The notes under the pieces: model-generated
Told to the model about the DNA's origin: nothing
The model's database searches: none
Seen by the model: the letters and a program-made list of their open reading frames with translations, nothing else
Assembly: GCA_031418215.1 (NCBI GenBank)
Contig: JANOXC010000103.1
Span: 89,984 to 153,983 of the forward strand
Direction of reading: 5' to 3'
DNA: 64,000 nucleotides
DNA from: JANOXC01 sp031418215
GTDB lineage: Bacteria > Bacteroidota > Bacteroidia > AKYH767-A > OLB10
Translations under genes and position numbers: made by a program
Shown here: positions 44,570 to 53,116 of the stretch, piece by piece
Position numbering within the stretch: the first letter of the stretch is position 1
How the letters are laid out: each line of letters begins with the position of its first letter

Positions 44570-46876
44570 TTAAACGCCAACAACATTTTTTGCTTCCTCA
44601 GCAAAAATTGATTTACGTGATTGAGCATCCACCACTGCGATGGTAACCATGTTCACAATTTCGCGCACACTGCTTCCCAACTGCAGAATATGAACCGGCT
44701 TCTTCATTCCAAGCAATACAGGGCCGATGGCTTCTGCTCCACCCATTGCCTGCATTAATTTGTAAGCAATATTTCCTGAATCAAGATTTGGAAATATGAG
44801 TGTATTGGCACTACCGGTTACTAATTCACTAAACGGATAATTGTCTTTTAATAACGCTGTGTTGAATGCGAAGTTCGCCTGCATTTCACCATCTGCAATT
44901 AAAGAAGGATACTTCTCGTGAATAATTTTTACAGCATCTCTCACCCTTATTGCACTTTCTGTATTAGACGATCCGAAATTTGAATAAGATAATAATGCAA
45001 CTCGTGGTTTGGTTCCGAGTCCTTGCACTGCACGCGCCGTGAGCATAGTTATCTCCACAAGATCAGCAGTAGTTGGATTAATATTAATTGTGGTATCGGC
45101 AAAAAAGACCGGGCCATTTTTGGTAATCATGATATACATACCTGCCACCTTAGATATTCCATCTTGTGTACCGATAATTCTTAATGCAGGTTTAATGGTT
45201 TCTACATAGTTTCTTGTCAAGCCGCTGATGAGTACGTCAGCCTGATTGGTCTCCACCATCATGGCACCGTAATAATTCCGCTCCTGCATTATTTTCTTGG
45301 CTTCGTACAGCGTGAATCCCCTACGTTGCCTTTTTCCAAAAAACAATTCTCCAAAGTCATTGACCATCTTTGGCTCTTCCCTTGGGTCAAGAATGGGAAT
45401 TGAAGGATCAAGCAATAGTTTATTGTCATGCACAATATGTGCAATCTTCTTTTTATTGCCCAGCAATATCGGTATTGCTATTCCTTCTTCTTTTAAAATC
45501 TGTGCAGCCTTTAATATTTTTATTGAATCAGCTTCAGCAAAAACCACACGTTGCGGATTCTGTTTGGCGCGACTGGTAACAACACGTATTAATTTATTAT
45601 CAAGACCAAGTCGTTTCTTCAACTCATCAACATAAGCATCCCAGTCTTTAATCGGCTGTTGCGCCACACCTGATTTCATTGCCGCTTCGGCAACCGCAGG
45701 AGCAACAGTATAAATCAATCGTGAATCAAGTGGTTTAGGAATGATATATTCATTACCAAACGTCATATTTTTTTTATTGTAAGCCGACATCACAATTTCC
45801 GGAACAGGCTGTTTTGCCAGGTTGGCAATTGCATGAATTGCTGCAATCTTCATTTCCTCATTTATCTGTGTTGCTTTTACATCCAATGCTCCACGGAAAA
45901 TAAAAGGAAATCCAATTACATTGTTCACCTGATTAGGAAAATCACTTCTCCCTGTTGCCATAATAATATCATTACGTGCAGCCAATGCTTCATTATATCC
46001 TATTTCAGGATCGGGATTTGCCAATGCAAAAACGATTGGATGTGCTGCCATTGCCTTCAAATGATCTCCGGAAAGGATGTTGCCTTTTGATAAGCCAATG
46101 AAAACATCAGCGTCAACCATTGCTTCTTCCAATGTATGCAGATTGCGATGCGTAGCAAAACGAATCTTATGCTCATCAAGGTTTTCGCGATCGTGACGTA
46201 TGACTCCCGTGCTGTCTAACATTACGATGTTTTCAGACTTTGCACCCAATGATATATATATTGATGTACAACTAATGGCAGATGCCCCGGCTCCATTTAC
46301 AACAATGCGTACGTCACCAATTTTCTTACCGGTAATTTCCAAAGCATTGATCAATGCAGCACCGGTAATAATTGCAGTACCATGCTGGTCATCGTGCATC
46401 ACAGGAATACGCAGGTCTTCTTTCAATCTTCTTTCAATTTCAAAACACTCCGGTGCTTTAATATCTTCCAGGTTAATACCTCCGAATGTGGGAGCAATTG
46501 CTTTCACCGTCTTTACAAAATCCTCCACATTGGTTTGGTCGACCTCAATATCGAATACATCTATATCAGCAAATATTTTAAATAACAATCCCTTGCCTTC
46601 CATTACCGGTTTGGAAGCCAATGCCCCTATGTTACCAAGACCTAAAACAGCAGTGCCATTAGAAATTACCGCCACCAGGTTCCCTTTTGCAGTGTAACGA
46701 TAGGCGTCATCGGGATTTTTTTCTATCTCAAGACATGGAATTGCTACACCGGGAGAATATGCAAGGGAAAGGTCGCGCTGAGTACTGGTAGGTTTAGAGG
46801 GAATTACTTCAATCTTGCCTGGCCTTCCAGATTCGTGGTAATCAAGTGCTTCACGTTTGTAATTATCTTCTTTCAT
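44570..46876 (-). CDS. maeB: NADP-dependent malic enzyme with C-terminal phosphotransacetylase-like domain
   Basis: With the start at 46876 the product has 768 residues. Malic enzyme domain: GRPGKIEVIPSKPTSTQRDL, AYSPGVAIPCLEIEKNP, LGLGNIGALASKPVMEGKG, then the NAD(P)-binding RIVVNGAGASAISCTSIY. From about residue 430 a phosphate acetyltransferase-like domain follows (RVVFAEADSIKILKAAQIL ... VLLGMKKPVHILQLGSSVRE), which regulates rather than catalyses. It decarboxylates malate to pyruvate. A frame to 46951 exists, but MKEDNYKREALDYHESG fits the family start and a TACATTCG element lies at 46902-46909. The stop faces the adhesin gene stop, 6 bp apart. Confidence 0.93.
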   Translation of the reverse strand: MKEDNYKREALDYHESGRPGKIEVIPSKPTSTQRDLSLAYSPGVAIPCLEIEKNPDDAYRYTAKGNLVAVISNGTAVLGLGNIGALASKPVMEGKGLLFKIFADIDVFDIEVDQTNVEDFVKTVKAIAPTFGGINLEDIKAPECFEIERRLKEDLRIPVMHDDQHGTAIITGAALINALEITGKKIGDVRIVVNGAGASAISCTSIYISLGAKSENIVMLDSTGVIRHDRENLDEHKIRFATHRNLHTLEEAMVDADVFIGLSKGNILSGDHLKAMAAHPIVFALANPDPEIGYNEALAARNDIIMATGRSDFPNQVNNVIGFPFIFRGALDVKATQINEEMKIAAIHAIANLAKQPVPEIVMSAYNKKNMTFGNEYIIPKPLDSRLIYTVAPAVAEAAMKSGVAQQPIKDWDAYVDELKKRLGLDNKLIRVVTSRAKQNPQRVVFAEADSIKILKAAQILKEEGIAIPILLGNKKKIAHIVHDNKLLLDPSIPILDPREEPKMVNDFGELFFGKRQRRGFTLYEAKKIMQERNYYGAMMVETNQADVLISGLTRNYVETIKPALRIIGTQDGISKVAGMYIMITKNGPVFFADTTININPTTADLVEITMLTARAVQGLGTKPRVALLSYSNFGSSNTESAIRVRDAVKIIHEKYPSLIADGEMQANFAFNTALLKDNYPFSELVTGSANTLIFPNLDSGNIAYKLMQAMGGAEAIGPVLLGMKKPVHILQLGSSVREIVNMVTIAVVDAQSRKSIFAEEAKNVVGV

Positions 46877-47064
46877 TATTTCGTTATCTGTATTGGGATA
46901 GCGAATGTAGTGAATTTGCCCGGAATTCTGTTTTTTCATCCTTTTTAACACTGCGTTTTACTCAAATCATAGTGTACTGATGGCGCAACAATGAAAAACA
47001 GCGAAAATAAAAGCCATCTCATATTGTAAAATCCGCTAATTTTATAGCGTTAAACAAATTTCTT

Positions 47065-47442
47065 ATGAAAATATTTCTTGTAGAAGATGATCCGTTTTTT
47101 GCCCAATTGATGAGTGATCATTTAGCCAAAAATAAAATGTACGAAGTAAGTGTATTCACTTCCGGAGAAGCATGTCTTGCACAAATTTTTGAAAACCCAA
47201 CAGTTGTTATACTGGATTACCATTTAGATTCTGTTTCTAAAGGTTCTGATAATGGAATGGCTGTTTTAGAAAAAATTAAGAAAACCCATCCCCATATTCA
47301 TGTTGTAGTTCTTTCAGGCCAGCAGCATTATGGCGTTGCGGCGCAAACAATTGCCAAAGGTGCTGAGCAATATGTGATGAAGGATGATGAAGCTTTTAAC
47401 AATATTGATATGATTTTGCAAGATTTTTCGAAGGTTAGCTGA
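47065..47442 (+). CDS. Single-domain response regulator (CheY-like receiver)
   Basis: A 125-residue stand-alone receiver domain. The acidic pair EDD (7-9), the phospho-acceptor D51 (VVILDYHLD), the Ser/Thr switch in VVVLSGQ and the conserved Lys in YVMKDDE are all present. No output domain follows, so it would act by protein interaction or phosphotransfer. No histidine kinase is adjacent. It is followed immediately by twin hairpins (47443-47525) and then glyS. Confidence 0.88.
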   Translation: MKIFLVEDDPFFAQLMSDHLAKNKMYEVSVFTSGEACLAQIFENPTVVILDYHLDSVSKGSDNGMAVLEKIKKTHPHIHVVVLSGQQHYGVAAQTIAKGAEQYVMKDDEAFNNIDMILQDFSKVS

Positions 47443-47525
47443 TTTCGGGTGACAACACCCGAAATAGGGGTAAATCGTTTTCAGGTGTTGTCACCTGAAA
47501 TAGGATACACCTGAAAAGAACGATT
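47443..47525 (+). repeat. Twin inverted hairpins with complementary loops
   Basis: Hairpin 1 (47443-47464) has the stem TTTCGGGTG/CACCCGAAA with loop ACAA; hairpin 2 (47479-47500) has TTTCAGGTG/CACCTGAAA with loop TTGT. Hairpin 2 is the reverse complement of hairpin 1 except for a compensated G-C to A-T pair, and both are followed by TAGG. A third segment (47508-47525, CACCTGAAAAGAACGATT) can also pair with 47473-47487, giving mutually exclusive folds. It starts right after the response-regulator stop and ends before the glyS promoter. Confidence 0.7.
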
Positions 47526-47545
47526 CTCCTTTATATATTTTCTTC

Positions 47546-47553
47546 TACTTTTG
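47546..47553 (+). promoter_or_regulatory. TAnnTTTG promoter element before glyS
   Basis: TACTTTTG ends 23 nt before the ATG at 47577, downstream of the hairpin cluster. Confidence 0.55.
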
Positions 47554-47576
47554 TCGCTCCAAAAAAAACATGAATA

Positions 47577-49121
47577 ATGGCGCAGTCTGAAGATTTTTTT
47601 AAAAATATCATTTCCCACAGTAAAGAATACGGATTTATTTTTCAGTCATCAGAAATTTATGATGGCATGAGTGCCGTTTATGATTACGGGCAGAATGGCG
47701 CGGAGTTGAAGAAAAACATCAGGGAATTCTGGTGGAAATCGATGGTGCAAATGCATGAGAATATTGTTGGCATTGATGCCGCCATTTTTATGCACCCTAC
47801 AGTATGGAAAGCCTCCGGACATGTGGACGCTTTTAATGATCCGTTGATTGATAATAAAGACTCCAAGAAAAGATACCGGGCCGATGTGTTGATTGAAGAT
47901 CACGTTGCAAAGATTGAAGCAAAGCTGGAGAAAGAAGTGGAGAAAGCTGCAAAGCGTTTTGAGAACTTTGATGAAAAGATGTTTCGCTCTACCAATGCAA
48001 GAGTTGTGGAGTACCAGGCAAAAATTGATGAGATCAACACCCGTTTTAAAACAGCGTTGGAAGCAAATAATTTAGAAGAAGTGAAACAGATCATCGTTGA
48101 TCTTGAAATAGTTTGTCCGATAAGCGGTTCCCGAAACTGGACAGAAGTGCGTCAATTTAATTTAATGTTCAGCACACAGATGGGTTCGGTGAGTGAAGAA
48201 GCAAGCACCATTTATTTACGTCCTGAAACAGCACAGGGGATATTCGTTAATTTTTTGAATGTGCAAAAAACAGGAAGGATGAAAATTCCATTTGGTATTG
48301 CGCAAACAGGAAAAGCTTTTCGTAATGAAATTGTTGCACGCCAGTTTATCTTCCGCATGCGTGAATTTGAACAAATGGAGATGCAGTTTTTTGTGAAACC
48401 GGGAACAGAGATGGAATGGTATAACAAATGGAAAGAAACGCGGATGAAATGGCATCACTCCATTGGTTTTCCTGCAGGCAAACATCGTTTTCATGATCAT
48501 TTAAAACTTGCACATTATGCAAATGCAGCTTGTGACATTGAATTTGAGTTTCCATTCGGATTTAAAGAACTGGAAGGCATTCATTCACGCACTGATTTCG
48601 ATTTGAAAAGTCATGAAGTTTTTTCAGGGAAGAAATTACAATACTTCGATCCTGAAGACAATGAGAGTTTTGTGCCGTATGTCGTAGAAACATCGATTGG
48701 ACTTGACAGAATGTTTTTAGCAGTTTTATCGCAGAGTTACAAAGAAGAAAAGCTGGAAGACGGAAGTGACCGTGTGGTATTACAACTGCCGCCATTTCTT
48801 GCACCGGTGAAAGTGGCTATTCTCCCATTGGTAAAAAAAGATGGTCTGCCGGAAAAAGCAAGAGAAATAATGGATGTGCTTAAGTTTGATCACCTGTGTG
48901 TTTACGAGGAGAAAGATAGCATTGGCAAGCGCTATCGAAGGATGGACGCCATTGGCACACCTTATTGCATCACCATTGATCATCAAACTTTAGAAGATAA
49001 TACCGTTACCTTACGCGACCGTGATACCATGTTGCAAGAAAGGATTGCCATTGATTTGCTTCCCGGAATTGTGGAAGAGAAAGTGAGTGTGAAAAAAGTA
49101 TTACGCGGACTCAAAGATTAA
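47577..49121 (+). CDS. glyS: Glycyl-tRNA synthetase, dimeric (eukaryotic/archaeal-like) type
   Basis: A 514-residue class II synthetase. It begins DFFKNIISHSKEYGFIFQSS and DGMSAVYDYGQNGAELKKNI, and has motif 2 (AFRNEIVARQFIFRMREFEQ) and motif 3 (PYVVETSIGLDRMFLAVLSQ). The C-terminal anticodon-binding domain is visible (PVKVAILPLVKKDGL ... GTPYCITIDHQTLED). It charges tRNA-Gly and is the single-chain alpha2 type rather than alpha2beta2. Length is typical. A -7 element lies 23 nt before the start. Confidence 0.96.
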   Translation: MAQSEDFFKNIISHSKEYGFIFQSSEIYDGMSAVYDYGQNGAELKKNIREFWWKSMVQMHENIVGIDAAIFMHPTVWKASGHVDAFNDPLIDNKDSKKRYRADVLIEDHVAKIEAKLEKEVEKAAKRFENFDEKMFRSTNARVVEYQAKIDEINTRFKTALEANNLEEVKQIIVDLEIVCPISGSRNWTEVRQFNLMFSTQMGSVSEEASTIYLRPETAQGIFVNFLNVQKTGRMKIPFGIAQTGKAFRNEIVARQFIFRMREFEQMEMQFFVKPGTEMEWYNKWKETRMKWHHSIGFPAGKHRFHDHLKLAHYANAACDIEFEFPFGFKELEGIHSRTDFDLKSHEVFSGKKLQYFDPEDNESFVPYVVETSIGLDRMFLAVLSQSYKEEKLEDGSDRVVLQLPPFLAPVKVAILPLVKKDGLPEKAREIMDVLKFDHLCVYEEKDSIGKRYRRMDAIGTPYCITIDHQTLEDNTVTLRDRDTMLQERIAIDLLPGIVEEKVSVKKVLRGLKD

Positions 49122-49164
49122 CATACAAAAAGTTTTTAATTGTTTCGATTTAAGCATTCTAAAA

Positions 49165-49923
49165 ATGGAAAAACAAGGAACAGTCATTAAAGCAATTGCA
49201 ATTTTTTTAGGACTAACAATTGGCGCTTACCTACTCGGTAAGTCAATTGAAAGATTTAAAAAAGAAGACCGTTATATTTCTGTAAAGGGTTTTGCAGAAA
49301 GAGAAGTAAAAGCCGACCTTGTAATCTGGTCGATGAAAATAAGAACAACCGATAATGACTTGATAAAAGGCAATAGTGCTTTAGCCTCTGCAAAAAGCAA
49401 GGTGATTGCATTTTTAACAGAGAAAGGTGTTAATGCACAGGAAATCGTTCCGAAGGATTTAAAAGTAACGGACCGACACGCCAATGAATACTTGCAGCCG
49501 AATGCTGCTCAACAGCAACGTTATATCATCGAAGAAACAATTGAGGTGAGATCCAATAAAGTTGAGGAGATTCAAAAAATAAGCAGGATGACGAGTGAGT
49601 TATTAAATGCCGGCATTGCATTAACCAATAAAAACGAATGGAGCGGTTCAGGTCTGGAATATATATACACTCAGTTGAATGACATTAAACCAATAATGCT
49701 TTCCGAAGCAATTAAAAATGCCAAAGGAGCTGCAGAGCAGTTTACCAAAGAAAGTGAAACGCAGTTGGGTAAAATGCGGAAAGCAAATCAGGGACTTTTT
49801 TCGATACAAGACAGGGATCAATCCTTATCCAGCGCCGGTGAAGGTGGAAATTTTCAAACCGGCAATGTTGATTTATACAAGAAGATCAGGGTGGTAATAT
49901 CTGTGGATTATTCGATTGAATAG
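49165..49923 (+). CDS. SIMPL (DUF541) domain protein with N-terminal membrane anchor
   Basis: A 252-residue protein. An N-terminal hydrophobic segment (TVIKAIAIFLGLTIGAYLLG) is followed by the SIMPL domain opening YISVKGFAEREVKADLVIWS and ending KIRVVISVDYSIE. The oligomeric SIMPL family lies outside the cytoplasm; its role is unresolved. It starts 43 bp after glyS and may be co-transcribed. It shares the family, but little direct identity, with the protein at 8840-9562. Confidence 0.85.
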   Translation: MEKQGTVIKAIAIFLGLTIGAYLLGKSIERFKKEDRYISVKGFAEREVKADLVIWSMKIRTTDNDLIKGNSALASAKSKVIAFLTEKGVNAQEIVPKDLKVTDRHANEYLQPNAAQQQRYIIEETIEVRSNKVEEIQKISRMTSELLNAGIALTNKNEWSGSGLEYIYTQLNDIKPIMLSEAIKNAKGAAEQFTKESETQLGKMRKANQGLFSIQDRDQSLSSAGEGGNFQTGNVDLYKKIRVVISVDYSIE

Positions 49924-50080
49924 GCTCAGTGGATTAACAATCCTTTCCTTTTAGTATAAAAAATAAACGAAGGTCAAACTTCATGCTTCCAAAATCATTG
50001 AAAAGCAAGGTTTTTTTACCTGTTTCAAAGCTAGATTTTCATCTTGATAACTTTTCAAATTGTTTTTTACCTTATTTAAA

Positions 50081-50088
50081 TATCTTTG
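50081..50088 (+). promoter_or_regulatory. TAnnTTTG promoter element of the atp operon
   Basis: TATCTTTG ends 30 nt before the atpB ATG at 50119. The longer atpB frame from 50086 overlaps it, which supports the later start. Confidence 0.55.
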
Positions 50089-50118
50089 CACACTCTTTTG
50101 AAAAAAGTCGAGTGCATT

Positions 50119-51333
50119 ATGCAGAAAATCAACATCTTACGTAAATACCGCTATCTTTTTATCATCCTGATTTCAGGAGCATTAGCCGTTACCTTCTCTT
50201 CTTTTGCTTCGCCTGATTCAACAGTAGTTGAAAACACGGCTGTTGCACATGAAAATGCGACTGAATCACACGTTGAGCATGAAAAGTTCAATGCCGGCGA
50301 GATGATTTTTGAGCACATTTTAGATGCCCATGACTGGCATTTATGGGGAGAGGGGGAATCGGCAGTATCCATTCCATTACCTGTTATTGTTTATGCACCG
50401 GGACGCGGATTTTCAGTTTTCAGAAGCAGCAACTTCGTACATGGACACTTTGCCCACAAAGGATACCAGCTTTTCAAGAAGGAAGGCGAAAAAAAATACA
50501 CCATTGTAGCTGTCAATGAGTTGGAACATATAAAGGTAGAGAAAACCACCATGAATGATGAGGTAACTGCTTCTTTATGGGATCTTTCCATCACAAAAAA
50601 TGTAGCTGCCATTATGATCAGCGGTTTTCTACTCCTTTTTATTATGATAACCGTTGCCAAAGCCTACGTGACCCGTAAAGACATGGCTCCAAAAGGATTG
50701 CAATCACTGATCGAGCCTTTGATAATTCTGATCAGGGACGATGTAGCCAAGCCGAGCATCGGCAAGAAGTATGAGAAGTTCATGCCTTACCTGCTTACTG
50801 TGTTCTTCTTTATTCTGATCAACAACCTGATCGGTTTGATTCCTTTCTTCCCGGGGGGTGCTAACCTAACCGGAAACATTGCCATTACTTTAAGCCTGGC
50901 AGCTATCACTTTCTTTATTCAATTGTTTAATACCAATAAGAATTTCTGGCAACACGTATTTGCAATGCCGGGTATTCCAAAGGCTGTATTAATCATTCTC
51001 ACTCCAATTGAGATATTAGGTGTAGTGCTTCGCCCTTTTGTATTGATGGTCCGACTCTTTGCCAACATTACTGCAGGTCACATTGTAGCATTGGCATTCA
51101 TCAGCATGATATTCATCTTTCGTGAGACGTTTGGTGTTGGCGGGGCATTTGGCATATCCATCTTCTCCGGACTGATGTATGTATTCATGGGTTTCCTGGA
51201 ATTACTTGTTGCATTCTTACAGGCATATGTCTTCACCTTATTGTCAGCCATCTACTTCGGTGCGGCAGTTGAGGAACATCATCATGATAAAGAACATCCA
51301 AAAGCACATATGGAAGAGTCAGCAATAATTTGA
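50119..51333 (+). CDS. atpB: ATP synthase F0 subunit a
   Basis: A 404-residue subunit a. After a signal-like N-terminus (YRYLFIILISGALAVTFSSF) comes a periplasmic His-rich extension (ESHVEHEKFNAGEMIFEHIL) of the long type seen in Bacteroidota. The membrane core carries the essential Arg (near 312, LMVRLFANITAGH) next to the helix facing the c-ring. It forms the proton half-channels. The start at 50119 is preferred because the longer frame to 50086 overlaps the promoter element. It is first in the atp cluster; atpD and atpC are absent here. Confidence 0.95.
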   Translation: MQKINILRKYRYLFIILISGALAVTFSSFASPDSTVVENTAVAHENATESHVEHEKFNAGEMIFEHILDAHDWHLWGEGESAVSIPLPVIVYAPGRGFSVFRSSNFVHGHFAHKGYQLFKKEGEKKYTIVAVNELEHIKVEKTTMNDEVTASLWDLSITKNVAAIMISGFLLLFIMITVAKAYVTRKDMAPKGLQSLIEPLIILIRDDVAKPSIGKKYEKFMPYLLTVFFFILINNLIGLIPFFPGGANLTGNIAITLSLAAITFFIQLFNTNKNFWQHVFAMPGIPKAVLIILTPIEILGVVLRPFVLMVRLFANITAGHIVALAFISMIFIFRETFGVGGAFGISIFSGLMYVFMGFLELLVAFLQAYVFTLLSAIYFGAAVEEHHHDKEHPKAHMEESAII

Positions 51334-51383
51334 TAATTCGACAATTTGAAAATGAAAATGGGATAATGCGAAACAACGCAAAA

Positions 51384-51448
51384 CCTTAAACTTTAAACCA
51401 TAAACTTAAAACTTAAAACCTTAAACTTTAGACTTTTTAAACTTTAAA
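51384..51448. repeat. Heptanucleotide array between atpB and atpE
   Basis: Successive units are CCTTAAA, CTTTAAA, CCATAAA, CTTAAAA, CTTAAAA, CCTTAAA, CTTTAGA, CTTTTTAAA (9 nt) and CTTTAAA, ending 11 bp before the atpE ATG. Just upstream (51337-51354) is a copy of the TTCGACAATTTGAAAATG string from the inverted repeat at 9572-9775. Confidence 0.9.
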
Positions 51449-51459
51449 CTATATATATT

Positions 51460-51714
51460 ATGTTAACATCAGTTCTTTTACAGGAAGCAGCAAACTTGTC
51501 TAATGCTTATGGCTTGGCAGGTGTTGGTGCAGGTTTAGCGGCCATTGGTGCCGGTATCGGTATCGGCCGTATTGGTGGTTCTGCGCTCGAGTCTATCGCT
51601 CGTCAGCCGGAAGCCATGAATGACATCCGCGCCAATATGATCCTTATGGCAGCCCTAGTTTAAGGGGCCGCTATCATCGGTCTGGTAACTTGTATGCTTG
51701 TAGTGTTTAAGTAA
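51460..51714 (+). CDS. atpE: ATP synthase F0 subunit c, interrupted by in-frame TAA at the proton-binding glutamate codon
   Basis: The first 67 codons encode a normal subunit c: an N-terminal helix (NAYGLAGVGAGLAAIGAGIG), the polar loop (ESIARQPEAMNDIRANM) and the start of the second helix (ILMAALV). Codon 68, at 51661-51663, is TAA where the family has the proton-binding Glu (AALxEG). The same frame then continues GAAIIGLVTCMLVVFK to a second TAA at 51712-51714, a normal end. A single change G to T (GAA to TAA) explains it. As written the product is truncated and inactive; alternatives are a sequencing error, readthrough or a second atpE elsewhere. Confidence 0.9.
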
Positions 51715-51739
51715 TTAAACGCTCCTGTAGTAAAATCAT

Positions 51740-51774
51740 TCCCTGTTTTGCAGCGATTGGCTGCAAGGCAGGGA
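51740..51774 (+). other. Intercistronic hairpin downstream of atpE
   Basis: A near-perfect 15-bp stem with two G-U pairs (TCCCTGTTTTGCAGC with GGCTGCAAGGCAGGGA) around a short loop lies 25 bp after the atpE frame end. No T-run follows, so it is more likely an mRNA stability or processing element than a terminator. Confidence 0.7.
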
Positions 51775-51784
51775 TTAATTGAAT

Positions 51785-51891
51785 GCAGAATTTAGAATTC
51801 AGAATGCAGAATTAAAATTCTTGCTCATTTAAAATTATAGTTTACTATTTAAAATAAAATGTAATTCTGAATTCTACATTCTTAATTCTTA
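51785..51891. repeat. Inverted pair of heptanucleotide arrays between atpE and atpF
   Basis: Left array 51785-51812: GCAGAAT, TTAGAAT, TCAGAAT, GCAGAAT. Right array 51864-51891, reverse orientation: ATTCTGA, ATTCTAC, ATTCTTA, ATTCTTA. The arms can pair over a 50-nt loop without an ORF. The same unit family flanks the pseudogene between atpA and atpG. Confidence 0.85.
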
Positions 51892-51904
51892 ATTTGACAA
51901 AAAC

Positions 51905-52399
51905 ATGGAATTAGTAAAACCCGCAATTGGACTTGTATTCTGGATGTTGTTTTTCTTCAGCATCTTCTTTTTAATATTAAAAAAATATGCATTTCCTGCT
52001 ATTTTAAATGCTTTGAAAGAGCGTGAAGAAAGCATTCAGCATGCATTGGATTCTGCTAAAAGAGCGAAAGAAGAAATGGCCAACATGCAGGCTGAGAATG
52101 AGCGTATCCTGCAGGAAGCGCGTAATGAGCGCGATGTTATTTTGAAGCAAGCACGTGAGACAAAAGACGCCATTGTAAACGAAGCACGCGGCAAAGCACA
52201 AACAGAAGCTGATCGTTTGATTGGTATTGCTAGAGATGCTATACATAATGAGAAGATGGCAGCCATCACTGAATTGAAAAATCAGGTGGCAACCTTATCA
52301 ATAGAAATTGCTGAGAAAGTAATTCGTCAGCAGTTAAGCAATGATGAAAAACAAAAGGCACTGGTAGCCGATTTGTTAAAAGATGTAAAATTGAATTAA
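51905..52399 (+). CDS. atpF: ATP synthase F0 subunit b
   Basis: A 164-residue subunit b. One N-terminal membrane helix (IGLVFWMLFFFSIFFLILKK) is followed by a long charged amphipathic helix (ALKEREESIQHALDSAKRAKEEMANMQAEN...) that dimerises and forms the peripheral stalk. It ends VIRQQLSNDEKQKALVADLL, typical of subunit b. The gap to atpH is 23 bp, the only junction in the cluster without a repeat. Confidence 0.95.
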   Translation: MELVKPAIGLVFWMLFFFSIFFLILKKYAFPAILNALKEREESIQHALDSAKRAKEEMANMQAENERILQEARNERDVILKQARETKDAIVNEARGKAQTEADRLIGIARDAIHNEKMAAITELKNQVATLSIEIAEKVIRQQLSNDEKQKALVADLLKDVKLN

Positions 52400-52422
52400 T
52401 TTTTTAAAGCGCAAATAAAGCA

Positions 52423-52980
52423 ATGGCAGAATCGAAAGTAGGCCGTAGGTATGCACAGTCAATCATGGATATTGCATTAAAAAGCAACATATCCGGTAAG
52501 ATCAATGATGATATGCTGCTGATCGCCAATACCTGTGCAGCAAACGAAGAGCTATTCCTTTTATTGAAAAATCCAATTGTTCCTACATCTAAGAAAGACA
52601 CCATTCTAAATGCAATTTTTGGAAGTAAGGTTGATGCACTGACTGTTGCCTTTATGAAAATCATTACTCATAAAGGCAGAGAAAGTCACCTGGAAGAAAT
52701 TGCCCGTGCTTACACCACCATGTTTAATACATTGTCGAAAATAAAAACAGCATTTGTTACAACAGCATTTGCAATGGACAGTGCTTTGAGAAATCAGGTG
52801 ATGACCATAGTGAAAAATGCCAAAGGAGATAATGCAGAGCTGGTGGAACAAATAGACAAAGACATTATCGGTGGTTTTATCCTTCGTATCGGTGATGTGC
52901 AATACGATGCATCAATAGCAAAGAAGTTAAAGCAACTGAAAGGTGAGTTTGATGATAATTTATATGTGGCGGAGATTTAG
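52423..52980 (+). CDS. atpH: ATP synthase F1 subunit delta
   Basis: A 185-residue subunit delta. It starts KVGRRYAQSIMDIALKSNIS, matching the ARRYAxALxxxA family start. The C-terminal part (LVEQIDKDIIGGFILRIGDV, QYDASIAKKLKQLKGEF) has the conserved GGxxxRIGDxxxDxS pattern. It joins the peripheral stalk to the top of the alpha/beta hexamer. It follows atpF closely. Confidence 0.95.
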   Translation: MAESKVGRRYAQSIMDIALKSNISGKINDDMLLIANTCAANEELFLLLKNPIVPTSKKDTILNAIFGSKVDALTVAFMKIITHKGRESHLEEIARAYTTMFNTLSKIKTAFVTTAFAMDSALRNQVMTIVKNAKGDNAELVEQIDKDIIGGFILRIGDVQYDASIAKKLKQLKGEFDDNLYVAEI

Positions 52981-52983
52981 TTT

Positions 52984-53114
52984 TATTGAGTATTGAGTAT
53001 TGAGTATTAAGTATTAGGTATTGAGTAATGAATGTTGAATATTGAGTATTGAATGTTGAATTAAATAAATAATTGAAGAAAAAAAAATAACTATTAACTA
53101 ATAACCAATAACTA
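52984..53114. repeat. Two heptanucleotide arrays between atpH and atpA
   Basis: Array 1 (52984-53060) has eleven 7-nt units, mostly TATTGAG with variants TATTAAG, TATTAGG, TAATGAA, TGTTGAA and TATTGAA. Array 2 (53087-53114) has four units: ATAACTA, TTAACTA, ATAACCA, ATAACTA, ending 2 bp before the atpA ATG. The two consensus units are unrelated to each other. Confidence 0.93.
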
Positions 53115-53116
53115 AT

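Noticed and set aside
47443..47525. Twin hairpins as a T-box or glycine riboswitch controlling glyS
   Set aside because: The likely glyS promoter (47546-47553) lies downstream of the hairpins, and no T-box or glycine-aptamer core motifs are visible.
51661..51663. TAA in atpE as evidence for a changed genetic code
   Set aside because: atpF, atpA and many other genes in the window end at TAA with normal family lengths, so TAA is a standard stop.
51740..51774. Strong hairpin as the terminator of atpE
   Set aside because: No T-run follows the stem, and atpF must be expressed downstream; listed as a processing or stability element.
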